64,000 nt of DNA from Halarcobacter sp. (GTDB taxonomy: Bacteria > Campylobacterota > Campylobacteria > Campylobacterales > Arcobacteraceae). Made by a program: the position numbers and the translations under genes. The stretch's first letter is position 1, and every line of letters starts with the position of its first letter. Under the pieces are notes generated by a model. That model made no database searches. It was not told where the DNA came from and saw nothing but the letters and a program-made list of their open reading frames with translations. The DNA lies in contig NZ_OY780939.1 in assembly GCF_963675975.1 (NCBI RefSeq), forward strand, positions 2,418,001 through 2,482,000, read 5' to 3'. Shown here piece after piece: positions 63,273 to 64,000 of the stretch.

Positions 63273-64000
63273 TTAAATCATTTTAGATAGTTTAGTTTTG
63301 TACTCTTCTATATCAAAAGTTTTAACTCTTGCCACACCTGAATCAACAGCAGCTTGTGCAACTGCAGCTGAAACTTCTACAATAAGTCTTTTGTCAAATG
63401 GTTTAGGTAAGATATACTCTTTTGAGTAAGCTAAGTGATCTCCAAAAATCTCTTTAATATCATCAGTTACTGGTTTTTTAGCTAAATCAGCAATTGCTTG
63501 TGCAGCTGCTTTTTTCATAGCCATATTGATTTTTTTAGCTTGTACATCTAATGCACCTCTAAAAATAAAAGGGAAACCAATTACATTGTTAACTTGGTTA
63601 TTAAAGTCACTTCTTCCTGTCCCAACAATAGCTTTATCTCTAATTGCTAAGATTTCATCTGGGAATAACTCAGGAGTTGGATTTGCAAGTGTAAATACGA
63701 TAGGCTCATCAGCCATAACTGCAATATGCTCTTGTGTAAATGTTCCTGGTCTAGAAAGTCCTAATACAACATCAGCTTCTCTAAATGCATCTAACATTGT
63801 TAATGGTTCAGAGATAGAAAACTCTTTTTTATATTTATTTAAATCTTCTCTACCATCATGAATAACACCTTTAGAGTCACACATAATAATATTTTCTACA
63901 CCAACAGCTTTATACATTCTACTACAAGAAATAGCTGCTGCTCCTGCTCCAACAACAACAACTTTTAAAGATGATAATTCTTTTTTAATAATATCACAAG
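63273..64000 (-). CDS. Malic enzyme, C-terminal part (5' end beyond window)
   Basis: About 242 residues of the C-terminal NAD(P)-binding domain are inside the window. The frame continues through the edge: bases 63918-64000 encode a Rossmann GxGxxx segment (VVVGAGAAAISC) just before the Met at 63917, so that Met is internal. DADVVLGLSRPGTFTQE-like and TGRSDFNNQVNNVIGFPFIFRGALD segments identify malate dehydrogenase (oxaloacetate-decarboxylating). It converts malate to pyruvate and CO2. No phosphotransacetylase-like extension follows, so it is the short form. Confidence 0.9.
   Translation of the reverse strand, partial: CDIIKKELSSLKVVVVGAGAAAISCSRMYKAVGVENIIMCDSKGVIHDGREDLNKYKKEFSISEPLTMLDAFREADVVLGLSRPGTFTQEHIAVMADEPIVFTLANPTPELFPDEILAIRDKAIVGTGRSDFNNQVNNVIGFPFIFRGALDVQAKKINMAMKKAAAQAIADLAKKPVTDDIKEIFGDHLAYSKEYILPKPFDKRLIVEVSAAVAQAAVDSGVARVKTFDIEEYKTKLSKMI

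Noticed and set aside
63273-63917. A 214-residue protein starting at the Met at 63917
   Set aside because: The frame stays open to the window edge and encodes the glycine-rich nucleotide-binding segment of malic enzyme, so this Met is internal.
1-64000. CRISPR arrays, insertion sequences, prophage, tRNA or rRNA genes
   Set aside because: None recognised on reading both strands; no regularly spaced repeats, transposase motifs or tRNA-like TTCGAAT arms were found.

Overview
The window is AT-rich chromosomal DNA (about 30% G+C by eye). Gene content points to a Campylobacterota bacterium of the Arcobacter group: a complete sox cluster including soxCD, histidine kinases with the phosphoacceptor motif HQWKQPL, a NosL/SafE-type copper pair, cobalt-early corrin enzymes, and short spacers with AAGGA-type ribosome binding sites. 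This placement is an inference. No rRNA, tRNA, CRISPR array, insertion sequence or phage gene was recognised.

Layout: 1-2.2 kb holds a cut-off alpha-ketoglutaric semialdehyde dehydrogenase and a DapA-family lyase, i.e. the end of a sugar-acid or hydroxyproline pathway, with palindromes upstream. 2.4-9.2 kb holds an orphan zinc peptidase, a periplasmic rhodanese, a degenerate tandem HD-GYP protein, a heme-binding histidine kinase, a metallo-beta-lactamase-fold protein and an alpha/beta hydrolase. 9.3-18.8 kb (minus strand) is sulfur oxidation: soxC-D-X-Y-Z-A, a lipoprotein, a second rhodanese and soxB, then after a terminator a cytochrome-thioredoxin fusion, a MOSC protein and a DsrE-like protein. 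SoxC needs molybdenum cofactor, and moeA lies divergently across a repeat-rich 362-base spacer. 20.4-31.8 kb is mixed housekeeping and signalling: a DMT exporter, RmuC, an M48 protease, a diguanylate cyclase, a thioesterase, a cupin, a Cache histidine kinase, an aldo/keto reductase, a SLAC1-type channel and small proteins.

31.9-54.4 kb is a corrinoid island. A minus operon (cbiM, cbiK, cbiL, a ThrB2-like kinase, bluB, cobT, cobU, cobQ, cobS, cobC) and a plus operon (cbiA, cbiC, a [2Fe-2S] protein, cbiD, cbiET, cbiF, cbiG, cbiH, a metallophosphoesterase, cobD, cbiB) diverge from a 287-base spacer. They meet a convergent uptake set (btuB, btuF, btuD, btuC) preceded by an unlisted 58-residue small-protein gene. 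Together these give cobalt entry, corrin synthesis, side-chain and lower-ligand assembly, and salvage. Three expected steps have no recognised gene here: precorrin-6A reductase (CbiJ/CobK), L-threonine kinase (PduX) and corrinoid adenosyltransferase. Three uncharacterised genes sit inside the same operons, and they are the best candidates for undescribed biology in this window.

54.5-64 kb holds the SafE/NosL copper pair, a HAD phosphatase, a dGTPase, a two-component system next to a Na/Pi cotransporter, TrmL, PurU and the C-terminal part of a malic enzyme cut by the window edge.
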